Shown here: positions 1 through 11,501 of the stretch, piece after piece | How positions within the stretch are numbered: the first letter of the stretch is position 1 | How the letters are laid out: every line of letters begins with the position of its first letter | Assembly (NCBI GenBank): GCA_947846985.1 | Contig: CANTUZ010000007.1 | Span: 30,942,355 to 31,006,354 of the forward strand | Direction: 5' to 3' | Source: Fratercula arctica | Lineage: Eukaryota > Chordata > Aves > Charadriiformes > Alcidae | Length of the DNA: 64,000 nt | Translations under genes and position numbers: made by a program | The notes under the pieces: model-generated | Seen by the model: only the letters and a program-made list of their open reading frames with translations | Database searches by the model: none | Told to the model about the DNA's origin: nothing

Positions 1-3000
1 TTTATCTCTATGCAATACCGAAGTTTCTCTGTTGCTCAGCAGCACCGTGTGTAAGTTAGTGGCTTGCTGCCGTCCCTGGGCCCCAGCTGGTTTGCTCCAA
101 AGGGGAGCTCAGGTGTGAAGAAACATGCACACTGTGTTGATAATTTGTAGACCAACACCCATGAGCAAAAGGGAGGGCCAGCAAAGTGACGGTACAAACT
201 TGCTGGCACACATCTGCACTCTCTGAATCTGTACAGACAGCCTGTACAACCTATGCCTTCAAATCACGTCACAACAATCAAGCTGAATGCTTAAGTAAAT
301 TAGATTACATACTTAAGTTGACAAGATATTTATATGGTCAACTTATCATAACACTAACTGTCAAGACACTGTTAATACAGAAAGTGTCACTGAGAGTGTT
401 TATGGGTGTCAGTGGCCCAGAGCAGCCTCCCGAGAGGCCTCCCCCCAGCCCCATGGTCCTGGAGCCTACATCAGTCCTCCTGGGGGTCTCAGTTCTGCCC
501 CCGTGACACTATAAGGTTTTGGTCTCCAGACCTGCGCCCACTAGCCCCTGCCCAGCCATGGGCAGTTATAGTTGTTATATCAAGAAAAACACTGGGTATG
601 AATGTTAATTAAATAAATATGATTTCATTTCATGAAGGTTTGGTAAAATCTTTGAAACATTGTGTTAGTGTAACCAATACCACTGCTGGAATGAAAACAA
701 AATTAAATGAGTTACAGAACATAACATCTTGGCAGGAAATTTTAAAATGGGACAGAACTGGAAATGTTCTTCATAAAAGTTCTCTTCAAAACATTGACTG
801 TTATTACAAAATCTGGATCACGGACATAAGACCTGTCATTTCAAACAAAAGAAAGGTAATTTTAGTCAAATATTCTCTTTATAAGAATGGTAAACAATTA
901 CAAAAAAAAAGAGCTAAAACACCATAGCTTTTTATAAATTTCAGAGCTACTCAAACCATACGCTTTTCTTGCTTCAAAATATGATCACATTGTATCTTTA
1001 TTGATTCACATAATTCTTATCTTTTTTACTGTCACCAGGGGATAAGCGTAGATGCCGTATCACTCATACATTCCTAATTCATATTTAAAACACTATTCTT
1101 TCTGTCCTAGTCAGATCATGTAACAGTGAGACAAGTAACAATTATAACTTGAATTAGGAAAAGTACATTAAGATAAATTTTGTCAAAGCTCATTCTAACG
1201 AAAGAGGGGCAAAATCATCCTAGCAATAAATATGGTTATATTTTATGGGGATAGTATTGTATGTAACTTCAGTTAGCAGATACTATATTCCAACAACTTA
1301 TTATTATGTTATCCGCTCACAGACTGAAAGTGACAGGTACAGCATCTCTCATTCTGAGCCTCTGTCATTTTTAATTTATGCTGATTGATTTATTTACCAT
1401 CATTAAAAAGTATTGCACATTTGAGTTGGTTGTGATTAAGATGCATGCATTCTTAATGTAGCTACTTAACTACAACAGTTTCAAAAATCAATATGACATC
1501 TTAAATAAAGAATATGGGCTATTTGTTATTTGCTTAGAAATGCATGTTACTCCAAGTGTGCATATGCTCAGCTAAGATAGGCTTCTAAAAATATTAGGTA
1601 TGCAGCTACAATTTTATCAGAACTCTTTCTCTTTTAGATGATTATTCTTGTATCTATTGAGAAGCTGTTGTTTTGCCACTACAAAAGTTTATTTGCATTT
1701 TGAGCTAACAATTATCTGAATACAGCAGTAACAGGAATGGGATATCATTGCAGTGGACCAATAATTTCTTTTGTCAGTAAAATGATCTTACCTATGATTA
1801 TAATTGCTGAATATCTTTCAAATAGATGTATTATTGTTCATAGGCAACCCTTTTGAGACTGCAAAGACAAAAATCGACCTAAACCGTAAGTAATTTTCCG
1901 CATTTCACCTTTAAAGTTAGAGTGACTTGGAGAAGTATTCATGGAAATGTTCAGTAACAGTAAATATCAGTATACCAATATATTTAAACAAAATATAACT
2001 GGGTAACTTGGTGATCTTCTTATGGTCTTTACTACAGATAATAAATGAAATATCTAAAAATAAATCTACAAGTCTTTATTTTCCCTAACGAGAAAGAATG
2101 ATGGATTATTGAAGGTGACCTAATCAAATTTAGAAGTGTGATTTTTTTTTAACCTATTTTCATTGGAAATAAAGGAATATTTTTTCCTACTTAGAAATAA
2201 AAATAAATAAGGTGTATTATTAAATATGTACCAGTATCTCTTCAACTGAGAAGATATTATTTACTTTGAGAAGGATGTTTGCTTAAAATTGGATCTAAAT
2301 AGTTAGGTCACTTACTCAGAGGTGAGATGGTCAAAGCACATAAAAAAAAGCAGTTTGTACTCCAAAAAACAATAAACCACTACACATCAGAATATGGCAG
2401 GTGGATTTAGAGTGTTTTTAACAAAGAAAAGGAAGTACTTCACTTCTCATTTCCATGGTTTTTAGTTCTTCCAACAATTTGTGCTACTTGCCTATACAAC
2501 ACCATAGAATAATCACTGTTGACACCATAAAAAAGATATGTTTCTTTTTCTTTCTGGATAAAGTCAAATGTCACGATTGCTCAGATTTGTTAAATATTGT
2601 TCAAAATTGAGTCCAGGAAGCTCATCATGGTATATAATTCTGGACTGGAAAAGACAAAGAAGTAGTCATTCCTGTGCAAATGTATATGCATCAGCAGTGA
2701 AGTTCAAAAAGTTGTATTCATCAATCAGTCAGCAAGAATATTCCTATTGTAGAAAAATTGTTTAAGCATGATCATTTGAATAAATTTTGGAAACTGGTGA
2801 TCTTTGCTTCCCTACTAAGTTAGGAATATTGTAGTTTCTCTCCTAGCCCCTTCAGCAAAATATCCTAGCCCCTTCAGCAAAATGTCACAGGGGATTGAAA
2901 TATGAAATTTATTATTTTTAATAAGAGTGTTATTCTTTGCATAACGATTGCACCGTTTTGCATTAAAGAAAAAGTTCAACCGACCATTTCACCTATTTAG

Positions 3001-4354
3001 TTTAATTTCTATGTTTGTGTACAGAGATGCATTTCTTTTTTCCATTTAACTGGCTTTTAATACACACATAATAAAAGGTATTGATTACAATGAGAGAGGC
3101 AATTGCTTTGCTCTTATCCCAAGAGATATACGCCCATCTGTTACTACACAAAAAAGGGAAACAATTACAGAGTTAATGCTCTGAAAAACTTGTTAATTTG
3201 TCGTACCATTAAAAGTGGTTGTAAAAAAAAAGAAAAAATTGTCTGCAAATGATTATGCGATACTGATGATAAGCAATGATAAATTATAAGGACTTTGTGT
3301 AGTTTACATTGTAACTATATAGATTAGCAAAATATGTCCCGTAAATTTGTACATATAACACATCTTTTCACTTATAAATATATGTCTATTACAACCACAC
3401 AATTAATACATCTATCTAGGTTGTTAAGGTAACGTGTTATAAGACATTTCTTGTAGTGGAAAACTCTGAGGTTACTTTAAACTGTTAATCTTATATTTGC
3501 TGAATCACAATTTCACATAATTTCAGTGTAGTTTCAGTATTTTCCTGGCTTTTTATATGGATTTCAGTTAGCCCTTGTGTCATGGTGCTGCTTGCTTGTG
3601 CTGATGCAGAAAAGCAGTAAACCACCTGATCCATTGTACTTTGATATTTATTCTCTTTAGCTTGTTTAGAGCTAGCATGTATGATACAATTTCTCCGTAG
3701 ATCATGGTTTTCCCACCTGACTAGGAGAAACTCTTCCTCTGAGAGTTGTAGAGAATTAAAATGTCGTATGTCAGATTGAGTCTTTCTTGAAAGCTTTGTC
3801 TGTCTTGTCTTACAGTGCTTGTTGCGTTCCACACTAGTCAAAATTTAAACTAAAGACCAGCTTATAGTAATTACAGATGTGTCAGGAACACTACTTCAGG
3901 TAAAATTAAAATGTCTAAGTTCTTTCAAGCTGTAGGATGTTATTACATATTCAATTCTTTACCCATTCCCTTGAGAAAAATAATACTGGAATAGCTATGA
4001 TTGGCTCACCTAATAAGTGGGACCAAATGAATTTGAGATTGCTCAGCCTGCAGGCAATAATGCACCCTAATGGCGTTTACAATCAACATTTCTCCACAAG
4101 GATCCAGGGACTGTGGTGGTTAAGAGGGAGTGTGTAGCTAAAGGTAAGAGCATAAGTGCTTTTGTGAATTTAGTAGAGCCGTTGATACGCTTAAAAATTA
4201 AAGGAGTACTTGAATGCTCACCTTAGCAGGAGTCATTCTCCTGTGTAACTGGAGAACTGTGCCATAGTACAGAATTTGGATATTTGTTCATTTGTGTGGC
4301 CATTTCTGTGAAGTCCTGACCCAGGGTGACTGTCATCCTTTCTAAAGTTGTATT
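1..4354. other. AT-rich unique sequence, no gene seen
   Basis: No coding exon, RNA gene or recognisable transposon was found. Most of the stretch is AT-rich with many stops in all frames. A small GC-richer islet lies at about 405-565 and contains runs such as GGCCTCCCCCCAGCCCC. It is not CpG-rich and matches nothing I recognise. The longest open frame, 3491-3841 on the minus strand (116 codons), has no recognisable domain and is within the range expected by chance. A 22-bp tandem duplication at 2841-2882 is listed separately. The stretch may be intergenic or intronic; the sequence does not decide. Confidence 0.6.
2841..2882. repeat. 22-bp tandem duplication (2 copies)
   Basis: The unit TCCTAGCCCCTTCAGCAAAA plus TA is present at 2841-2862. 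It repeats directly at 2863-2882, where the copy lacks only the last two bases of the unit. The 20 shared bases are identical, which points to a fairly recent local duplication, probably by replication slippage. No function is implied. Confidence 0.9.
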
Positions 4355-5495
4355 GCAGGTAGTCACAAGAGACAGTTAGAAAAGCTCTTAAGAGAAAAAT
4401 TGTATATCAGATGGTAGACACTTGGTTTAACAGTCCCCCAAGACATCCTTCTCTCTAAATTGGAGAGATATGAATTTGATGGGTTGATTGTTCGGTGGAT
4501 GAGGAAGTGGCTGGATGGTTGCATCCAGAGGGTAGTTGTCAATGGCTCAATGTCCAGACAGAGATCGGTGACAAGTGGTGTCACTCAGGGGTCCATACTG
4601 GGACCAGTAGTATTCAATATTTTCATCAATGACATAGTGACATCGAGTGTACCCTCAGCAAGTTTGCGGATGACACCAAGCTGAGTGGTGCAGTTGACAC
4701 GTTTGAGGGACAGGATGCCATCCACAGGAACCTGGACAAGGTCAACAAGGCCAAGTGCAGGATCCTGCACCTGGGTCAGGGCAATCCCTGGTATCCATAC
4801 AGGCTGGGGGATGAAGGGATTGAGAGCAGCCCTGCTGAGAAGGATTTGGGGGTACTGGTGGGTGAAAAGCTGGACATGAGCTGATAATGTATGCTCGCAA
4901 CCCAGAAAGCCAACCGTATCCTGGGCTGCGTCAAAAGAATTGTGGCCAGGAGGTCAGAGCAAGGTGATTCTACTCTGGTGAGAACCCACCTGCATCCAGC
5001 TCTAGGGCTGCCAACATAAGAAGGACATGGACCTGTTGGAGGGCGTCCAGAGAAGACCTACAAAAAGGATCGGAGGACTGGAGAATTTCACCTGTGAGGA
5101 CAGGCTGAGAGAGCTGGGGTTATTCAGCCTGGAGAAGAGAAGGCTCTGGCGAGACCATATCGCGGCCTTTCAGTAATTACAGGGGGCCTACAGGTAAGAT
5201 GGGGGCAAACTTTTTATCAGAGCCTGTTGTGCTAGGACAAGGGGTATTGGCTTTAAACTAGAAGAGGGAAGATTTAGACTAGATAGAAGGAAGAATGTTT
5301 TTACAATGAGGGTGGTGAAACACTGGCCCAGGTTGCCCAAAGAGGTGGTAGATGCCCCATTCCCTGGAAACATTCCAGGTCAGGCTGGACGGGGCTCTGA
5401 GCAACCTGATCTAGTTGAAGATGTCCCTGCTCATTGAAGGGGGATTGGACTAGATGGTCTTTAAAGATCCCTTCTAACCCAAACTATTCTATGAT
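4355..5495 (+). mobile_element. CR1 LINE, 5'-truncated, with reverse-transcriptase remnant
   Basis: This is the 3' part of a CR1 non-LTR retrotransposon in plus orientation. From about 4442 the translation reads [10 protein letters not shown], then a reverse-transcriptase palm segment with [20 protein letters not shown] (about 4577-4636). The catalytic FADD box is encoded at 4663-4674, but in a different frame: a frameshift falls between about 4630 and 4645. The segment between NLDK and KAKC (about 4730-4755) looks shorter than in typical CR1 reverse transcriptases, suggesting a small internal deletion. A stop follows at about 4880, and the rest is degraded. The 3' untranslated end carries the box GATGGTCTTTAAAGATCCCTTCTAACCC and stops at the CR1 tail ATTCTATGAT. 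The element is non-autonomous and dead. The 3' boundary is firm; the 5' boundary is approximate because CR1 copies are truncated there and the first 80 bases are diverged. Confidence 0.95.
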
Positions 5496-5545
5496 ACTCT
5501 CGATTATTTTTTTTCAGTTCCCTTTTAGTCATTTATGTAAACGAT
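5496..5545. other. Spacer between CR1 and solo LTR
   Basis: This 50-bp AT-rich spacer follows the CR1 tail and ends with the first copy of the ACGAT target-site duplication (5541-5545) of the neighbouring LTR. Confidence 0.7.
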
Positions 5546-5837
5546 TGTTGCGTGGAAAGGGGCAAAGCGGTTTTGGCAGAAGATAAACCCCCTTGCGTTC
5601 TAACACTCCTCACCAAGGTGGGAGGCTCGGTGCGGCTGGGTTTAAATTCTGAGTGATGCCCAATTCAGCACTATCAGTCCAATCGCGTTTAATGTGTATT
5701 AAACTACTATGATTTGGATACACTAATAGTGGATGGCACCTTCAGTCTAGTTGTGCTCATGAACTAGCACGGCCTCTCTCGAGTCTTTGGTCGCGTTCAA
5801 TGAGGAACCGAAACGACTAGCTACTTAAACAGTGCAG

Positions 5838-5843
5838 TTTATT
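5838..5843 (-). terminator. Polyadenylation signal of solo LTR
   Basis: The minus strand reads AATAAA, downstream of the TATA box at 6163-6170 and before the presumed U5. The R/U5 border would lie 15-25 bases further on, near 5820. Confidence 0.6.
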
Positions 5844-6162
5844 TAAACAACAGATATATAGGTTCTTAGGATTGCCAGTGATAAATACACTGTCTGCAAA
5901 GCATGTGCAAATGAAAGTATTATTACATATATCAAACGCGTGACAAAGTTATAAATGATACAGCCTGGCTATAAATGTAGGAAAGAGATTCTCTAGAGAA
6001 ATTTCTAAGTTTCCCGAGAAAGCACTCGGTATAATCTAAGTCTTACCCAAAGGCGTCCCTGTGGGGGGGAAGAAAGGCTCAGCCCGTCGACTGATCCCGG
6101 GAGTCAGTGATGGAGTTCTTCGCAATGATGTCTTCCCTGAATATCCCCCCTCTCTCGGGCTA

Positions 6163-6170
6163 TTTTTATA
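6163..6170 (-). promoter_or_regulatory. TATA box of solo LTR
   Basis: The minus strand reads TATAAAAA here. It lies about 320 bases upstream of the LTR's AATAAA signal, as expected for the U3 promoter of an LTR with a longish R region. Whether the promoter is still active cannot be judged from sequence. Confidence 0.6.
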
Positions 6171-6712
6171 CTATTTGTTATCTTCAAGGTGGAGTTTGAG
6201 TGACTTTAGTCATAAATACTTTAATTATGATTGGTGTAAAATTCTCTCACTTCACAATTAAAGGTATAGTTTACGAAAAATTCGGGGCGCAGACTCAAGA
6301 AGGAGTGGTCACACCTTGGAGGTGGGTAGCCTTTGGGATGGAGGTGTGTTTTGGTATTATAATGACATTATAATGAGCAAAGTTCGCACAAAGGACAGCA
6401 TTTCATCAAAATTTGACAAAATGTTGGCTCCGAGTATCGAGCAGGCAGCTAATTGGCAGCTTATCTGTTTCATGGTATCGTCCCGTCCCCATATCTGCTA
6501 TACATCATAAGGTAAAGCCGCGGAATAATTGCATCCCGCCCCGTACCTCATGTAGGTTCACAAGCTCCTTATCAGGGAACCGCGGATGTTGCATTCTTCA
6601 TGCCAGCTGCAGCTGTTTTCTACCTCAGAAGCCTCTTGATTTTATACTTTTCCTTAATGTGTGAACAATGCTGTACTTTTGTATTTTTAGCCAATTTAGT
6701 AATTATTCCACA

Positions 6713-8263
6713 ACGATGAAGAGCTTAACTCTGCTGAATTATCAGCTTTCAGTATGCTGAACAGAGTTACAGTTTGCCCTCATTTGAAATTAAGTTATTA
6801 ATGTGTTTATGACATAGAGAATGGGTTACTTCACTAAATGCATCATTACGATTCAGTGTAACAGTCTTCTGTTTTGTGAGTTGTACGAAGAAAAAAATTG
6901 ACAGAAAAGTTATAAACGGGCACTATTACTGGCAACGTTTTATACAAATGAACAAGGTACAGTTTTGGAAGAGCAGAATTTGTGCCAGAAAGCCAGATTT
7001 TGATAACTGAGCCTGTCAGAAACACCCTGAAGGTCAGCATATCTGTGGATGAGACCTACTGTAGAGCAAACAATTTACTGGATGACTCAGCAACATTTCT
7101 CAAGGAGTGCATCATTCATCATTGTTATAACAACTGAGAAGCAAAAATGTCATTGATTTCTTTCTAATATTTTGAAGGTTTGGGAAGCATGCATCAATTT
7201 CTTTCTTCATCAGATTATTCATTTCTGAAATGGATCTAAAGCCAAAAAGCCCTGAGCATTTAATAGGAGTGTAATTTTAAAAGTGTCTGCCAATTTGATG
7301 TGCATTTTTTGTTTATTATTTCACAATGCAGTGTGAATGCACTATATTTCTAACATTCCTGATGTGGCCATTGATTATATAGAAACAGAATGGATTGTAT
7401 TATGTAACTGTGTAAATCCAATGGGTGTCTGAGAGCAAGTGTAGGGTTTGCAAAGCACACAGTTAAATTCGCCCCATCCTACTGTCTGCCAATTTTTGAC
7501 AGACACATAAAATAATTGTGGTGTTGGTAGGTGTATGGAAGACAGACTGTGCTAGGGCTGGAAGAAGCACATTATGAATGAATGTTACTGATAAAACCAA
7601 ATATCATCATGAGTAAAATAACCATTTTAATGCTATCTGCTTTTCTTGGGCAAGTTGACAGTCCTATGCCTTCTGATTCTCTAATGGTTGCATGGCAGTA
7701 TTTTGGTCTTCAAAAGGAATGTCCCCTTTATTAGCAGCATTGAGTTTTTCCTCTACATTTTTTGTGTCCCTTTCACACACCTTTCAGGCAGGGTGGTTTG
7801 CCAGAGGAGTGGTATGAATAACTCATACACACCTGGAGTATGCATTTAAGTTGTTTTTTACTTTTTTTCCCCATTTCTTCTTATGTTTGGGCTCTGTGCA
7901 TCTGCTGCTGTTGTTTTACTCATACCCAGTACTGTTCTCCACAATCAGCATACGTGGTGGAATATGTGGTTAAGAGAGGCAATGATAATTTGTCTCCGAA
8001 GTGCCATCCTGAATAAAATGTGATTGTATATTCTGTTTTGCTGTAGTGCAATGGATTGGGCATTCACAAGCTGCTGCTGCATCCAGGGCACAAGGGATCA
8101 TACATGGGATGAGGAGCTGCTGGGCTGCATGGGTGATAGCAAGCTGACAGCATGGGTCCAGTTTGGTCTCTACACTCCTAGAACACACAATTGGTTCCTC
8201 ACGTGAAGAATAGAAAGAAACATGCTCAAAAGGATCCACAGAGAGAGAGACTTGTGAGATTAT
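6713..8263. other. Unique sequence between LTR and second CR1
   Basis: The stretch begins with the second ACGAT duplication copy (6713-6717). The remainder is AT-rich with no recognisable gene. At about 8040-8210 there is a mildly GC-richer stretch, open for 60 codons on plus (8024-8206) and 89 on minus (7970-8239), without recognisable protein similarity. It could belong to an older repeat leading into the CR1 copy that follows. Confidence 0.5.
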
Positions 8264-8587
8264 TGCTTTCTACAACTACCTGAAAGTAGTGACATGGGTG
8301 TTGGTCTCTTCTCCCAAGTAACAGGTGATAGGACAAGAGGAAATGGCCTCAAGCTGTGCCAGGGGAGGTTTAGATGGATATTAGGAAAAAATTCTTCACC
8401 AAAAGGGTTACTAAACATTGGAACAGGCTGCCCACAGAAGTGTCGGAATTACCATTCCTGGAGGTATTTAAAAGACGGATAGATGTGGTGCTTAGGGACA
8501 TGGTTTAGTGGTGGTTTTGGCAGTATCAGGTTGATGGTTGGACTCGGTGATCTTAAAGGTCCCTTCTAACCTAGACGATTCTATGAT
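8264..8587 (+). mobile_element. CR1 LINE 3' end, short truncated copy
   Basis: The stretch from CTTTCTACAACTACCTGAAAG through GTGTTGGTCTCTTCTCCCAAGTAACAGGTGATAGGACAAGAGG matches the end of the CR1 reverse-transcriptase reading frame and its 3' untranslated region. It ends with GGTGATCTTAAAGGTCCCTTCTAACC and the tail ATTCTATGAT. It is a separate insertion from the copy at 4355-5495: this one has a different subfamily-like 3' region and starts closer to the end. It is a severely 5'-truncated, non-coding copy. Confidence 0.93.
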
Positions 8588-11398
8588 TTGCAGCAATAGA
8601 GATGATCATCACAATTTATCAGCTGGAAAGCAAGTCTAAAAGGATGAAGTGGGCAAAAGTGAGATTTCATTGCACGACCTCTTTACGCTGCCATTACTAG
8701 CAGAAATGAGTTTCTCTATTTATAAAGTCCATTGTTCTATTTTGAATTTGAATTAAACTCAGCTTTAGAATTTAGAAGCCTTTTTTGTTGTTTCGATGTG
8801 TTCAGGGACAACTGAAATTCTGTCCCACTCATGTGCAATCTCAACTATATAACTATGATTTGTATGGTTTTTATTATGTGTGTTACTTGCAAATGTATGT
8901 TTTCTGAGCTTAGATTTACAAACTTGCTTGGTTTAACAAACTGTAGAAAGAAAAGGGGTTTTACCTGGAGGAAGAACACCTAATTCCTACTTGGGCGTGT
9001 TTACAGAATGGATGTGCTTAATGTTTGTGATAAAATTATAGGCTATGTCCAGACAGCATTGGCAAACAAAGGTGTAACTGTGTTCTTTGTTAGTTGTGTA
9101 TTCACTGCTTCAGTAAGATTAGTTTCTAGAAGATTACTGAAGTTTTTATTTCTTCCTTTCCTTACACACACTGTGTAACTTTGTAGTCCGCTTCAGATTC
9201 TGGATATAGGAAGGTTCTAAGAATTTGCTCCATTTTTTTATTAGTACCCCATGAAGTAGTTTTCATTATTTTTACATAACAAAACCCAAATTTAAATATC
9301 AGTTTTTCAATTTATAATGAAAAGATAATTCTCAAATCTAGGAACTTGATCAAAAAAGTAATTTTGTAATTGGGCTGCAGGGGAGATTAAAACTGAGATT
9401 TGCATTGAAGCTGACAATTTGGCAATCAGATTTGATATAATAGAAAACATGACCTGAATCCATCACAGAGAATTAAGAAACTACAAATGATTCACTTATG
9501 TCCTTCATGTTTCTAATCTAACGGATAAACAAAGTTCATATTATTAACAGGCATGTCCTTATGACTCTAAATATGTTAGGAGAAGAAGAAATGACATGTA
9601 CCTACCACGTGCTATTTGTTTAATAAAAGTTTTCCAAAGGAGAAATAAAAATTAAATTGTTTCAGAATGAGGTATGAGCAAACATAGTCTTGATTCTGAA
9701 ACATTTATTTTGGTTATGTGGTTTATTTAGATACTTACCTGTAGGACCTGCATGACCAGAAGTACTTTTGAATAGGCATCATTTCAATCCTTATTTTTTT
9801 AATTATGGTCCGATGATTTTCTCCATTTTCTGACTTCAAGTAAAAAATCTGTGTGCTAATTCAACATATTTTCTGGTCACAAGAAACTGGAGGAGTATCT
9901 TAAAACTAACTGTAGCTATTTAATTTCAAAACAACCTAGGGCCTAAGCCATCCTCTTATCTTTATGCACCGAGCAGTCCCCCAAAAACAAAAAAGCAGAA
10001 GCCAAAATGCACACTGTTACGCATGTGCATCAATCTAAATCACTTCTATTTCAGTATTTGTTTCTTAAATCAAAATGAAAATACTTAAGAAGAAGATTAT
10101 GTCTAAATAAAAAAACAGCATTCATTTTGTACAGAATGTATTTCAGAGTTGTGTTCAGTGTTTCACATCTAGCCTAATATCTTCTTATAAAGCAGCTATG
10201 AAAACATATAAACTCATTTAAGTACCACTGGATTGTAGGCCAGCTGTTTAAGAACTTAAAATCTATTAAAAATTCATGTCTTTCCCATGTGAATAATAAA
10301 CCAGATGACAATTACATAAATACATCAACATAGGCAATAAGCAATGACTTTTTGCCTCATTATTTACCTTTCATGTTGTACAAAATCTGTTACAATTCAT
10401 GTAATTCAGCTTAATCTCATTACAATTAAGTAGAAAACTTTGTATTACCATAACTATCCTATTAAATATTTTACCCTGAAGGTTTACAAATCTCCCTAAC
10501 TAGGGGCTGGTGTCTGCTACTACATGCATTGTGGTTTTTTGAGAGAGGAAAAAAAAAACCCAACTACTTGTTTCAGTCTTTTTGTAATTAATACGGACAT
10601 ATGGCGAATGCATGGTAAAAAAATACCACATTCAGAAGTATTTTTTTGTTACAGTTTAAATGGGTGGATTAATACTGAACCATTTTTCATTCGTGTTAAA
10701 ATTTATATTGGAAAAATGGATATCAGTATTTTACACTGTACTTTTGAAATCTCTGACTACAGCAGAAGTTTCTGATTTTATATTAATTCCGTAGTGCACT
10801 TGTGAAGATTAAAGAGATTGTAAACCCAGAAAATGAAACAAAGCCAAAGCAAAAATGGATACTATTCAAATTTATTAGCCCGGATGTAGCATACAGGCCG
10901 TACTACTGGCTGGAAATGAAACCTGCCTGTATTCTCCCAACAGACAGAGATAATTATAAAAGTCAAAGGAAAATGTTTATGACCCTGAAACACAGGGGTT
11001 TTTTTCCTGGTGATTAACTCAAAGGTATCATCTATTGCAGTATAACAGGTATGCATACCGCTATAAGAAAGGAAAAGTTTCCAGACCAAAGGACTGAACA
11101 ACCAAAAGGGATTGTACAGCTCTATTCACTCAGCTGTGTAATTCAAAGATAGTTCTTTTTTTGTTTGTTTTTGAGAAATGTAAATTTAGACTGTCTGAAA
11201 AAATAAAATAAAGGGGTTGTCCATTGATGGGAAGTTACTAAGCAGTCAAAAATTCTCTGAAAAATAGCTTTTGCGGGGATACTTAGTGAGAACTGTCAAC
11301 TTAGTCTGTTATTCAGGCATGACATTTTATGCACAGGAATTTTTAGCACTGGCTTTTCTGACAAAGCCACACATGCTTCCTGTTCGTTTGTTTTTCAG

Positions 11399-11501
11399 GC
11401 TCCAAATCTTCAGTTCCTGGTGGAAAGACCACCTTGTTATGGTCAGTATCTGGTGGTAAAAGCAGAGCCCTCAGGCAGAGGAAGAGCATGAAAATGTACA
11501 G
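11399..11501 (+). other. Candidate exon (unsupported by homology)
   Basis: A good acceptor (TGTTCGTTTGTTTTTCAG, ending at 11398) and a strong donor (CAG followed by GTAAAC at 11502) bracket 103 bases. The reading frame starting at the third base is open throughout (33 codons). The frame from the first base is open for 30 codons and then stops near the end. I recognise no protein family in either frame. It may be a chance pairing in AT-rich DNA or an exon of an unannotated transcript. Confidence 0.2.

Larger units (their letters stand above)
5546..6712 (-). mobile_element. Solo LTR of an endogenous retrovirus (ERV), minus orientation
   Basis: The element starts TGTTGCGTGG and ends ATTCCACA on the plus strand, so it has the TG..CA ends of a retroviral LTR. 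It is flanked by a perfect 5-bp target-site duplication, ACGAT, at 5541-5545 and 6713-6717. On the minus strand it has the order of a working LTR: U3 (from 6712), a TATA box at 6163-6170, an AATAAA polyadenylation signal at 5838-5843, then U5 to 5546. It is 1,167 bp long, clearly richer in CpG than its surroundings, and holds no gag, pol or env remnant. It is therefore a solo LTR left by recombination between the two LTRs of a provirus. A 5-bp duplication fits ERVL-like or some ERV1-like families; the family is not assigned here. The retained CpGs suggest it is not very old. U3 carries a 19-bp near-palindrome at 6356-6374. Confidence 0.88.

Noticed and set aside
405..565. Small GC-rich islet as a CpG-island promoter
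   Set aside because: It has few CpGs and is only about 160 bp long; it lacks promoter-like structure.
3491..3841. 116-codon minus-strand open frame as a gene
   Set aside because: No domain, no splice structure and no codon bias are visible; such lengths occur by chance in 64 kb.
6061..6664. Open frames of 64-83 codons on plus
   Set aside because: They lie antisense inside the solo LTR at 5546-6712.
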